Positions 15,932 to 27,669 of a DNA stretch of 64,000 nucleotides are shown in pieces. The stretch spans positions 264,383 to 328,382 of the forward strand of contig NZ_VCEK01000003.1 in NCBI RefSeq assembly GCF_005862235.1, read 5' to 3'. Under the pieces are notes generated by a model, which saw nothing but the letters and a program-made list of their open reading frames with translations, searched no databases and was not told the DNA's origin. This DNA comes from Saccharomonospora piscinae. GTDB taxonomy: Bacteria > Actinomycetota > Actinomycetes > Mycobacteriales > Pseudonocardiaceae. Made by a program: the position numbers and the translations under genes. The first letter of the stretch is position 1. Each line of letters opens with the position of its first letter.

Positions 15932-17002
15932 CTAGCCGGTGAGCGTCACGATCGACGGGTGGGTGCCGAACAGGCTCAGCGTGCGGGTCTCGCGCACGCG
16001 CAGCCCGGCGGCCGTCGCGGCGGCGCACTGCGCCTGCGCGTCGTGCAGCAACAGCACCGCTGTGCCGGTGGGGGACAGCACGCGCCGGATCTCGCGGTAG
16101 AGCCGGTCGGGGCGCGCGGCCAGCGCACCCCGACCGGCGACCTGACGCTCCCACGGTGGGTTGCTGACGAGCCGGTCCACCACACCCGTGCCGACCGGCA
16201 TCCGGCCCGCGTCGGCGCGCAGCCACCTCGCCTCCGTGGCGGTGGCTGTGGCGGTGGTGGCATTGCCCGTGGCCGCGGCCAGTGCGCGGGGGTCGTGGTC
16301 GGCGCCGAGCAGGCGTGCCCCGGGAACGAAATGAGCGGTCTCGATGAGGAGGGTTCCCGTGCCACAGCAGGGATCGAGCACGGTGTGCCCGGGCTCGATC
16401 CCCGCCAGCAGCGCCATCGCGGCGGCCAGCGGCGGGTGCAGCGTGCCCGGTGTCGATGCCTGTTTGTAGTCGCGGCGGTGCAGCGGCCGGTCGCCGATGC
16501 GCAGGGCCAGCGCCGCCCGGGTGTCCTCGACGGTGACCCGGAACGACAGGGTTCCTTCCGGCGGCGCGCTTCCCCCACGCCGCGAGTGGTAGGGCAGGGC
16601 GAGCGCGGTCGCGATCTCGGTGCCGACCGTGTCCTCGAGGTCGTAGCGGTTGTAGTTGCGCTTGCCGAGAAAGGACGCGGCCACGTCCACACCCGTCGCG
16701 GTGCCGGCGCCGCCGCAACGGCCTCGCAGCCTTAGCAGCTCCCGGGGTGCGATCGTCCGGGCGGCCTCGGTCACCCGGGCCAGGTCCGGTTTCGTGTGAC
16801 CGACACCGTCGACGGCGGCGGCCAGCAGGAACACGTCGTCGGCGGTGCGCAGGTCCAGCAACCGGGCTCCGGGACGGTCGGTGGTGAACCACACCTCACG
16901 GTGACGGGTGAGCTCGACCCGGCCGAGCCCCCGCGCGGTGATCTCCCGGGCGGCGACGTCCTCCAGCCCGCGCAGGGTCCGCGCCAGTACCCGGATGGAC
17001 AC
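15932..17002 (-). CDS. THUMP-domain RNA guanine-N2 methyltransferase (Trm14/RlmL-like)
   Basis: 356 aa. The N-terminus IRVLARTLRGLEDVAAREIT and the following region fit a THUMP-type RNA-binding domain; the C-terminal Rossmann domain has DPCCGTGTLLIE (SAM loop) and the catalytic motif SNPPW, typical of N2-methylguanosine methyltransferases acting on tRNA or rRNA. The start is GTG 17002 with GGGGAG 7 nt upstream; the frame is open for 87 more codons but without a start signal. It converges on the OYE gene with a 5-nt gap. The substrate RNA cannot be told from the sequence. Confidence 0.85.
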   Translation of the reverse strand: MSIRVLARTLRGLEDVAAREITARGLGRVELTRHREVWFTTDRPGARLLDLRTADDVFLLAAAVDGVGHTKPDLARVTEAARTIAPRELLRLRGRCGGAGTATGVDVAASFLGKRNYNRYDLEDTVGTEIATALALPYHSRRGGSAPPEGTLSFRVTVEDTRAALALRIGDRPLHRRDYKQASTPGTLHPPLAAAMALLAGIEPGHTVLDPCCGTGTLLIETAHFVPGARLLGADHDPRALAAATGNATTATATATEARWLRADAGRMPVGTGVVDRLVSNPPWERQVAGRGALAARPDRLYREIRRVLSPTGTAVLLLHDAQAQCAAATAAGLRVRETRTLSLFGTHPSIVTLTG

Positions 17003-17139
17003 GGTGCCGCTCCCCTCTGCCGTGCGTCGGACATGCGCACGATATCCCGCAGGGCGCCCGGCGCTCGTGCCCGGACCCCGGTGGCGGGCCGTCGGGCAAG
17101 CCGCCAGCGCGGCGACCTGCCCGTCGAGACCGGAATCGG

Positions 17140-17145
17140 TACAGT
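17140..17145 (+). promoter_or_regulatory. -10 box TACAGT of a leaderless promoter
   Basis: TACAGT ends 8 nt before GTG 17154, so transcription should start at or next to the start codon. No ribosome site is present, consistent with a leaderless mRNA for the AraC-type gene. Confidence 0.55.
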
Positions 17146-17153
17146 GGGCCGCC

Positions 17154-17945
17154 GTGAATCTGCTGGCGACGGTCGTGAAGTCGATCTGGTGGCACTCCGG
17201 CGAGGACGTGCGCCCGGAGCCGCAACTGCGACTGCCGACCGGGGACGTCGAACTCGTGGTCAATCTGAGCGCCGACCGGTTCTGGCTGCCCGGTGGCGAC
17301 GAAGGCCGCGAGCACTACCCGGGGGCGGTCCTGGCGGGCCCGTACCAGCGTGCGTACGTGTTGCGGCCCGAGCGGCGCTCGCAGGTGGTCGGTGTGGTGC
17401 TCCGGCCCGGAGCGGCGCGGTCGCTGGTCGGCGCGTCGTTGCACGAGCTTCGCAACCGCCATGTCGGGTTGGACGAGCTCTGGGGCGCCGACGCTTCGCT
17501 GCTGCGCGAACGGCTGCTCGCCGCGCCCGGTCCCGTGGCCCGGTTGCGGACGCTCGAACACGTACTGCACGACCGCGTGGCCCGGTCCGGGCGGACCCCG
17601 CACCGGTTGGCCGTCCGCGCGACCGCGTGCCTGTCCGCGACACCGGGGCGGCACGGTATCGGTGACCTCGCCGAACACTTGGGCTGGACCGCACGGCGGG
17701 TCGAGCAGGTGTTTCGCAGCGAAGTGGGGCTGCCTCCCAAGGTCTACCAGCGGCTACGGCGCTTTCGCGTGGCACTCGGGAAGCTGGGCGGTCAGACGCC
17801 CGACTGGTCCGCGTTCGCGCTGGAACACGGCTACAGCGATCAGGCCCATCTCGTTCGCGAGTTCCGCGCCCACAGCGGGCTCACCCCGGTCGACTATGTG
17901 CGCCGGCGAGGCGAGCAGCTCAACCACGTGCCGCTGGCGTGGTGA
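17154..17945 (+). CDS. AraC-family regulator with DUF6597-like sensor
   Basis: 263 aa. The N-terminal half (KSIWWHSG, LPTGDVELVVNL, GVVLRPGAARSLVGASLHELRNRHVGLDELWG) matches the cupin-like DUF6597 input domain common in actinobacterial AraC proteins; the C-terminal half has two HTH motifs, HGIGDLAEHLGWTARRVEQVFRSEVG and DWSAFALEHGYSDQAHLVREFRAHSGLTP. The start GTG 17154 is placed by the -10 box just upstream; the N-terminus could be slightly longer. The VOC gene follows after 90 nt and may be under its control. Confidence 0.88.
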   Translation: MNLLATVVKSIWWHSGEDVRPEPQLRLPTGDVELVVNLSADRFWLPGGDEGREHYPGAVLAGPYQRAYVLRPERRSQVVGVVLRPGAARSLVGASLHELRNRHVGLDELWGADASLLRERLLAAPGPVARLRTLEHVLHDRVARSGRTPHRLAVRATACLSATPGRHGIGDLAEHLGWTARRVEQVFRSEVGLPPKVYQRLRRFRVALGKLGGQTPDWSAFALEHGYSDQAHLVREFRAHSGLTPVDYVRRRGEQLNHVPLAW

Positions 17946-18035
17946 ACCGTTTCGCGTTCGTTCAAGACCGCCGGTGGGCGGGCGGGCAGGCTGGGCCGAC
18001 ACCAACATCGCATCCCGCCCGTCAAGGAGGCCCCG

Positions 18036-18392
18036 GTGGCAGTGACCAGGATCGTGCCCTATGCCCGAACGACCGACCTCGACGCGTCCCGCGAGTTCTA
18101 CGTCGGCGTGCTCGGGCTCGACGTCGCCATGCGCGATCCCGTGCTCGGGCTCACCTCACCGGCCAACCCGACGGCGCAGCTCATCGTCCAGCCGAGGACA
18201 GCGGGAGAGCCCGAGCCACACTTCGGGGTCGACGTCGGTGATCCGGCTGCCGTGGACGCCGCCCACGCCGCCGTGCGGGAACTCGGCCTGCGAGTGGTTT
18301 ACCCGCTGACGAACGAAGCATGGGGAGTGCGTCGCTTCTTCGTCGAGGACCCCGGGGGCACGGTGATCAACGTGCTCGCTCACCTCGAGTGA
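18036..18392 (+). CDS. VOC (glyoxalase/bleomycin-resistance) family protein
   Basis: 118 aa, GTG 18036 with a perfect AAGGAGG five nt upstream. One beta-alpha-beta-beta-beta module pair: [25 protein letters not shown] and [25 protein letters not shown], the latter with the usual Glu metal ligand region. Such small proteins are dimeric dioxygenases, glyoxalases or drug-binding resistance proteins. The specific role is unknown. Confidence 0.88.
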   Translation: MAVTRIVPYARTTDLDASREFYVGVLGLDVAMRDPVLGLTSPANPTAQLIVQPRTAGEPEPHFGVDVGDPAAVDAAHAAVRELGLRVVYPLTNEAWGVRRFFVEDPGGTVINVLAHLE

Positions 18393-18438
18393 GACGGAAC
18401 GGCCCTGGGTCCTCAGCCGACTCGGCGTCCTCAGCCGC

Positions 18439-20828
<2,390 letters not shown>

Positions 20829-20832
<4 letters not shown>

Positions 20833-20951
20833 GCTGATCGTGTCTCCTCTGTGAGCACGGCGGTGCCGCCCTGGCGGGCGTGGCTCTGGGCAGTGGCGTG
20901 GTCGGCGTGGTCGGCGTGGTCAGCGTGGTCAGCGTCGTCACCGGACACCAT
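20829..20951 (-). CDS. 40-aa upstream small ORF with Asp-His-Ala repeats
   Basis: ATG 20951 lies 4 nt after a TAGCGT -10-like box (20956-20961), suggesting a leaderless start. The peptide contains a run of Asp-His-Ala triplets encoded by 9-bp tandem repeats. Its TGA overlaps the ATG of the UvrA paralogue (ATGA), so translation of the ATPase is probably coupled to it. Whether the peptide works itself or only gates the downstream gene is unknown. Confidence 0.55.
20895..20939. repeat. Five 9-bp tandem repeats
   Basis: Three copies of GGCGTGGTC followed by AGCGTGGTC and AGCGTCGTC, 45 bp in all. On the reverse strand they encode the Asp-His-Ala run of the small ORF. A 9-bp unit preserves frame when copy number changes. 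Confidence 0.9.
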
Positions 20952-21009
20952 GGCAACGCTAGGTGCGCTTCGCTGACCGCGCTTCTCGATTCCTGACCAC
21001 CTCTGGTGA

Positions 21010-22584
<1,575 letters not shown>

Positions 22585-22599
22585 TCGGCACCGAGCGGC

Positions 22600-23457
22600 T
22601 CAGCCGTCCGCCGCGTCCGGCCACGCGGGTCGCCGCAGGCCGTGGCCTCCGCCGTAGGGCGCGGTGGACGGTGGGGTCCAGCTCGCCGTCAGCGCGGGGT
22701 CGGGCCGGTAGAGCTCGACGGCGAGCGGGCGGCAGACGTCGATCGGGTCGCGGGCGTCCGGCCCCCACAGTGGCACGGACAGGTCGCCCGCGGGGCAGGT
22801 CGACATCGCGCACAGCAGGTCCTGCTCGGCGAAGAACTCCACGAAGTCACCGGCCCGCGCCGGGGAGCCCTTCATGAAGTAGCCGCCGTCGGGGTTGATG
22901 CCGGTCACGGCGAAGATGTTCCACACGTCGTGGACGTCGAACTCGGTCAACCCGTACGGCAGGACGGCGCGGGTGAGGTTCGAGTGGCAGTGGAAATCGA
23001 AGTCCTCACCGGTGAGGACCCGGTTGACGTACGGGTCACAGCGCGCGCCGAGCAGGTCGTGGACCCGGCCGCCGTCGGAGTCGGTGCCGTACCAGTCCAG
23101 GGTGTCGCGAGTGATCGTCAGCAGCGGCCGCAGGTACGGCAGGGTGGACCACAGCCGGTCGTGCCGGGAGACGTGAGTGCCCTGGAGCTGCCGGGTTCGT
23201 GACGTCCACAGCCGTTCCCGCGGGTTGTGCCGGTTCCAGACGTTGAAGTCGCCGCACTGCGGTCCCTCCCGCGTGGTGACGATCCGGCACAGTGACCCGG
23301 CCGGGACCTCCCAGGCATACCCGGAGCGGATCGGCACGACGAACCGTTCGAGGGGCTGCCTGCCGTCGGTGTCGGCGGCGAGGCGGTCGTAGAACGCGCG
23401 GTCGACGTCCAGGACCGTGCCGGGACGGGGCCGGTAGAACGCTGCGGTCGAGCTCAT
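22600..23457 (-). CDS. DUF1989 (urea carboxylase-associated) family protein
   Basis: 285 aa. The stretches VPAGSLCRIVTTREGPQCGDFNVWN, LYTD-type LWSTLPYLRPLLTITRDT, HDLLGARCDPYVNR and NIFAVTGINPDGGYF fit DUF1989, found in proteins accompanying urea carboxylase and related amidase systems. Cys and His positions suggest metal binding. Start ATG 23457 (a GTG directly before it is also possible) with GGAAGG upstream. It follows the carotenoid oxygenase on the same strand after 67 nt, so the two may form an operon. Function unknown. Confidence 0.8.
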   Translation of the reverse strand: MSSTAAFYRPRPGTVLDVDRAFYDRLAADTDGRQPLERFVVPIRSGYAWEVPAGSLCRIVTTREGPQCGDFNVWNRHNPRERLWTSRTRQLQGTHVSRHDRLWSTLPYLRPLLTITRDTLDWYGTDSDGGRVHDLLGARCDPYVNRVLTGEDFDFHCHSNLTRAVLPYGLTEFDVHDVWNIFAVTGINPDGGYFMKGSPARAGDFVEFFAEQDLLCAMSTCPAGDLSVPLWGPDARDPIDVCRPLAVELYRPDPALTASWTPPSTAPYGGGHGLRRPAWPDAADG

Positions 23458-23524
23458 CACGCCTGCCTTCCTCGGGAACGGGAGTGGTGCGCAGCGGTCA
23501 CGGTAGCCACGACGGCGAACGCGA

Positions 23525-24961
23525 TCAAAGCTCCGGCTCGGTGGGGACCCAGTTGCCGTGGAAGCCCGCGGGCACCCGCTGTGGCAAGTGGACGGCCGCC
23601 ACCGTGTCGAGGGTTTCCGCGTCGAGCAGCATCAGGTCGCTGCGGTCGGTCGCGGCGTCGTAGACGAATCCCATGAGCACGCCGTCGTCCTCGGCGGCGC
23701 CGGGGTGGCGCGGCTCGAAGACGAACTCGCCGGGGACGCGGCCCGCACCGAACCGCCGCACCCGTGTGCCTGCCGAGTGCAGGTCGTGCTTGAGCAGCGC
23801 GCCCTCGTCGGGCTGGACGACGTAGCCGAAGCGGTGGCGCAGTCCCGTCCTGCGTTCGTCGATGCGGGGGAACTCCTGCGGCCGGTCGCACAGCCGGTCC
23901 TGCGTCACCACCTCGGTGCGGAGGTCGATTCGCCAGCGCTCCAGCGTCGGGTCGCCTTCGGCGGGGCCGGTGCGGTCGACGTCGAACACCTTGGGATGCC
24001 GCACGAGGTCGAGCACGATGGTGTCGCCGTCGTCGTAGGCGTTGGCCGTGTGAAAGACGTAGCAGGGCGGGATGTCGAACCAGCGCACCCCGCCCGTGCC
24101 GTTCCTGCGCAGGACTCCGACCCGGGCCGGGCGGTGCGGGTTCCAGCAGTACGGGTACGGGCCCGCCGCCCGCACGCCCCGGCGCAGCCACGCGGTGAGC
24201 GGGTCCGGCACGCGGACCCGGCCGATCAGGGCCGACAGCAGCAGCCGGACCGGCGTGCGCACCGGCCAGGGCACGGCCAGCTCGGCTGCCTGGGCCGCGT
24301 CGAACGTCACGGGAAGGTCGTAGAGCACGACGTGGTTCGCGGTCAGCGAGAAGTCGTGCATCATCGGGCTACCGCCCACGTCGATGTCCTCGCTGCGCAC
24401 AGCGCGGCCGTCGGCGCCGATGACGTCGTAGCGCACCCGGCCGCCCATCCCGAAGTGGTAGGAGACGGCGTGCAGTTCGCCGGTCGCCGGGTCGTGCTTG
24501 GGGTGGGCGGTGAAGCCGCCGCGCACCGTTCCGTCGAAGTCGCACGGCCCCGCGGTGCCGAGGTCACCGGTGAGCTCGTAGTTGGCGTTGCCCGCCTCGA
24601 CCAGCGCGACCAGTTTGCCCGCGTGTCCGATGATGTTGGTGTTCGCGCCGATGATCTCCATGCCGCTGCGGCGCCGCGCTCTCGGCGGGGGTTCACCGAG
24701 TAGTGCCGCCGCGCGGGGCCCGCGCACCCACCGGTTGCGGTACCACTCGGCTCGCCCGTCGCGCAGCCGCACGCCGTGGACCATGCCGTCGCCCATGAAC
24801 CAGTTGTAGGTGTCCGGGTCGAGTTCACCGATCGGATTGGGGCCGTTGCGCAGGTAGCGGCCGTCGAGGTGGTCCGGGATCGTGCCGGTGACGTCGAGGT
24901 CGTGCCGGGTGACTTCCTCGCTCACCGGTGCGTAGTGCCCCTGGAGGAACGTGTTGCCCAT
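23525..24961 (-). CDS. Carotenoid cleavage dioxygenase family protein
   Basis: 478-aa seven-bladed propeller oxygenase of the RPE65/CCD family, which cleaves carotenoids, stilbenes or lignin-type double bonds with Fe(II) held by four His. The likely ligands are in TAHPKHDP, PMMHDFSLT, YVFHTANAY and the C-terminal GFHGNWVP. The N-terminus YLRNGPNP is characteristic. Start ATG 24961 with AAGGAGG 8 nt upstream. It diverges from a TetR gene across twin operators, so substrate-induced expression is likely. The substrate is unknown and no carotenoid synthesis genes are nearby. Confidence 0.95.
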   Translation of the reverse strand: MGNTFLQGHYAPVSEEVTRHDLDVTGTIPDHLDGRYLRNGPNPIGELDPDTYNWFMGDGMVHGVRLRDGRAEWYRNRWVRGPRAAALLGEPPPRARRRSGMEIIGANTNIIGHAGKLVALVEAGNANYELTGDLGTAGPCDFDGTVRGGFTAHPKHDPATGELHAVSYHFGMGGRVRYDVIGADGRAVRSEDIDVGGSPMMHDFSLTANHVVLYDLPVTFDAAQAAELAVPWPVRTPVRLLLSALIGRVRVPDPLTAWLRRGVRAAGPYPYCWNPHRPARVGVLRRNGTGGVRWFDIPPCYVFHTANAYDDGDTIVLDLVRHPKVFDVDRTGPAEGDPTLERWRIDLRTEVVTQDRLCDRPQEFPRIDERRTGLRHRFGYVVQPDEGALLKHDLHSAGTRVRRFGAGRVPGEFVFEPRHPGAAEDDGVLMGFVYDAATDRSDLMLLDAETLDTVAAVHLPQRVPAGFHGNWVPTEPEL

Positions 24962-24980
24962 CGGTGGAACCTCCTTCTGA

Positions 24981-25019
24981 ATAACTTTGTTATGCCTACT
25001 CCCGGAATAACATAGTGAT
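24981..25019. promoter_or_regulatory. Twin palindromic operators for the divergent TetR
   Basis: Two near-identical sites, ATAAC-ttt-GTTAT (24981-24993, perfect) and ATAAC-ata-GTGAT (25007-25019, one mismatch), both preceded by GA, lie 26 bp apart centre to centre in the 64-bp region between the oxygenase and TetR starts. This is the usual layout for an autoregulating TetR repressor. Confidence 0.8.
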
Positions 25020-25025
25020 GAGACG

Positions 25026-25709
25026 ATGGCAAGCGTGAGGGACAACGAGGGCGGTAGCACCCCGAAACAGCGACTGGTGGACGCGGCGATCCGGCTGCTC
25101 GCCGCGGGTGGCCCCGAAGCCGTGCAGGCGCGCAGGGTCGCGGCCGAAGTCGGCGCCTCCAGCATGGCCGTCTACACGCACTTCGGCGGAATGCCCGACC
25201 TCGTCGACGCCGTGGTGCGCGAGGGCTTCGAGCGCCTCGACCGGCGCCTGGCCGCCGTCAGCCGGAGCGACGACGCCCTGTGTGATGCCGTCACGCTCGG
25301 GCTCGCCTACCGCGCCGAGGCGCTGGAGAACTCGCAGCTCTACCGGCTGATGTTCGGCATCACCGCCGTGAGCGCCAGCCGCAGGGGCCAGCGCACCGAC
25401 CTGCTGGGCACGGGCAGCCCCACCGAGCTCGAGGAGGGCAGGCGCGCGTTCGGGCACCTCGTCGCGGCCGTCGAACGCCTCGCCGCCTCAGGGCGGGGAA
25501 CCGTCCCCGAGCCGTCGGCCGCCGCGGCGCAGCTCTGGAGCGCCGTCCACGGCTATGTGCTGCTGGAGATCGCGGGGTTCTTCGGCGATGAGGGCCACGG
25601 TGTCGAGCAGGTGCTCCTGCCGCTGGCCGTCAACCTCGCGGCGGGCCTCGGCGATGACCGCGCGGCCGCCGAGGAGTCGGCGCGCCGCGCGCTGCGCCGT
25701 GCCGGCTGA
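25026..25709 (+). CDS. TetR-family repressor
   Basis: 227 aa. The N-terminal HTH is clear: KQRLVDAAIRLLAAGGPEAVQARRVAAEVGASSMAVYTHFGGMPDLVDAVVREGF. The C-terminal ligand/dimer domain includes YRLMFGI and HGYVLLEIAGFF. There is no ribosome site before ATG 25026, so it is probably leaderless. It diverges from the carotenoid oxygenase and most likely represses it and itself through the twin sites between them. Confidence 0.93.
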   Translation: MASVRDNEGGSTPKQRLVDAAIRLLAAGGPEAVQARRVAAEVGASSMAVYTHFGGMPDLVDAVVREGFERLDRRLAAVSRSDDALCDAVTLGLAYRAEALENSQLYRLMFGITAVSASRRGQRTDLLGTGSPTELEEGRRAFGHLVAAVERLAASGRGTVPEPSAAAAQLWSAVHGYVLLEIAGFFGDEGHGVEQVLLPLAVNLAAGLGDDRAAAEESARRALRRAG

Positions 25710-25713
25710 CGGC

Positions 25714-25806
25714 GTGGGGTGCCGCGAAGGCCACCTTGACTGCACGAGACGCAGCGAAGGCCACCTTGACTGCGTCAGACGCAGCGAGGGTGGCCTTCGC
25801 GGCGCC
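25714..25806. repeat. Palindromic repeat family B, long hairpin between convergent genes
   Basis: The outer arms GCCGCGAAGGCCACC and GGTGGCCTTCGCGGC form a stem of about 20 bp with one mismatch when flanks are included. Between them the unit GCGAAGGCCACCTTGACTGC occurs twice as a direct repeat, each followed by a short link and GACGCAGCG. It sits between the TetR stop and the kinase stop, where it can terminate both transcripts. A related copy is at 57527. Confidence 0.85.
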
Positions 25807-25821
25807 CCCCACAACCCGCGC

Positions 25822-27669
25822 TCACGCACGCGGCAGGGCCGTCACGACCTCCGCTGCGAGGCGCTGGGCTCGTTCGCACGGGTCGCCGTCCGACTGGAGG
25901 TAGAACACGGACACCTCCTCGCTGAGATCGTCGTTGATCCGCCGGTGCTGCCAGGTGATGGCGCAGTACTCGCCGTCGCTGGTGGCGTGGGCCTCCACGC
26001 CGTCGAGAGTGACGGGCTCGGCGTTCTCCTCCGGCGGCAGGCCGGGAACTCCCGGCTGCACGCGCACGCGAACCGTGCGTTCGCCGTCCCACTCGCAGCC
26101 GTGCAGGCCCGTGCCGCTCGCCGTGGCCGGGCCGAGCAGTTCCCGCACGGTTCCGTCCGGCAGCAGCCCGCACATCTCGACCGCCAGCGCGCTGTCGGCG
26201 GGCAGCTCGCGCAGGACCCGGTCGGTGCGCAGCCGGGGGAGCGCCTCGGCCAGTACCGCCTCGGGGCCCTCGCACGTCCGTGCGGAGCTGTCGCTGACGG
26301 TCACCACCAGCTCGGGTTCGTCGGTGAGCTGAGCCGATGCCTCGCAGCCGCCGGTGAGGTTCGTGAGCAGCACGGGGCGCCCCGCCACCGCGCCACCCTC
26401 GCGCGCGCCGGGGTAGAGGTCCTCGCCCAGTCCGAGCCGGACCGTGCCGTCGGTGGTGTCGTAGCGGCATCGGTGCAGCGAGAACGGGGCGTCCTCCGGC
26501 GTGAGCGTGCCCAGCCCCGGCACGCTCACGCCCGCCAGGACCGCGCACGGATCGACCCGGCGCAGCCACTCGGCCGCGAGCGCCTCTCCCTGACCGACCG
26601 CGGGTTCCGGCGCGGCGTCGTCCGGTGGCGGTGACTCCCCGCCTCCGGTGGTGAGCACGACGACCAGGACGGCGGCCAGCGCGGCGGCGAACGCGGCCAG
26701 CGGGACGCCGACCCGGCCCGCCGCGCCGGACCTGCCGTGCCGCCGCCGCACCGGCGCGGCCGGGCTGGGCGCGGGCGGCGGTGGCGGCGCAGCCACGACG
26801 GTGCGCAGCAGTTGCTCCTGCCGTGCGATGTGGGCGGCGACCGACGGTGGCCACGGGGCCATCCCCGGCGGCACGCTGCCGAGCAGCTCCACGAGCTGCC
26901 GCGACGTGGGGCGCGAGGCGGGGTCCTTCGCCAGACACGGCTCTACGAACGCGCGGACCTCGGCGGGCAGCGGCGACAGGTCCGGCTCACCGTGCGCCAC
27001 GTTGAAAAGGGTCTGCGGGGTGGACGGCGCCGCGAACGGACGCTGCCCCGTCGCCGCTGTCACCAGCAGGGACCCGAGGGAGAACACGTCGCTGGCCGGG
27101 GTGAGCTCGGTGCCGAGTGCCTGCTCGGGTGACATGAAGGCGGGGGAGCCGATGAGCGCGCCCGTGGCCGTCAGCCCGGACTCGTCCAGTGCGCGTGCGA
27201 TGCCGAAGTCGATGACCCTCGGCCCGTCGTGGGTGAGCAGCACGTTGCCGGGCTTGAGGTCCCGATGGACCAGCCCGGCCCTGTGGATGTCGGCCAGCGC
27301 GACCGCCAGGGTCAGCGCCAGGTGGCGGACCCCGCCCACGTCCAGCGGGCCGTTCGCCTCCAGGACGTCGGCCAGCGTCGGGCCGGGCACGTAGGCCGAG
27401 GCCAGCCACGGCGTGTCGGACTCGGTGTCCGCGTCGAGTACCGGTGCGGTGTAGGCGCCGGAGACGAGTCGGGAGGCCGCCACCTCGCGCCGGAACCGGT
27501 CCCGGAACACGGGATCACCCGCGAGCGAGGCGAACACGTGCTTGACGGCGGCGAACCGGCCGTCCGGCGCCACCGCGAGCAACACCCTGCCCATACCGCC
27601 CTCGCCGAGCGCGGCCAGCGTGCGGTAGCGGCCCACTCGGCGCGGGTCGTCGGGGCGCAGCGGCTTCAC
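25822..27669 (-). CDS. Membrane Ser/Thr protein kinase (PknB-like)
   Basis: 615 aa. The kinase domain spans residues 14-275: P-loop LGEGGMGRV, Lys43, catalytic HRDLKPGN (Asp137), DFG at 154 and GSPAFMSPEQ in the activation segment. A Pro-rich linker leads to one membrane helix near 330-350 and an extracellular part of about 250 residues with several Cys (VDPCAVL, CRYDTTDG, CEWDGERT) that resembles the sensor of the next gene. Start GTG 27669 overlaps the upstream kinase stop by GTGA, so the two are coupled. The extracellular Cys-rich domain probably senses a ligand. Confidence 0.93.
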   Translation of the reverse strand: MKPLRPDDPRRVGRYRTLAALGEGGMGRVLLAVAPDGRFAAVKHVFASLAGDPVFRDRFRREVAASRLVSGAYTAPVLDADTESDTPWLASAYVPGPTLADVLEANGPLDVGGVRHLALTLAVALADIHRAGLVHRDLKPGNVLLTHDGPRVIDFGIARALDESGLTATGALIGSPAFMSPEQALGTELTPASDVFSLGSLLVTAATGQRPFAAPSTPQTLFNVAHGEPDLSPLPAEVRAFVEPCLAKDPASRPTSRQLVELLGSVPPGMAPWPPSVAAHIARQEQLLRTVVAAPPPPPAPSPAAPVRRRHGRSGAAGRVGVPLAAFAAALAAVLVVVLTTGGGESPPPDDAAPEPAVGQGEALAAEWLRRVDPCAVLAGVSVPGLGTLTPEDAPFSLHRCRYDTTDGTVRLGLGEDLYPGAREGGAVAGRPVLLTNLTGGCEASAQLTDEPELVVTVSDSSARTCEGPEAVLAEALPRLRTDRVLRELPADSALAVEMCGLLPDGTVRELLGPATASGTGLHGCEWDGERTVRVRVQPGVPGLPPEENAEPVTLDGVEAHATSDGEYCAITWQHRRINDDLSEEVSVFYLQSDGDPCERAQRLAAEVVTALPRA

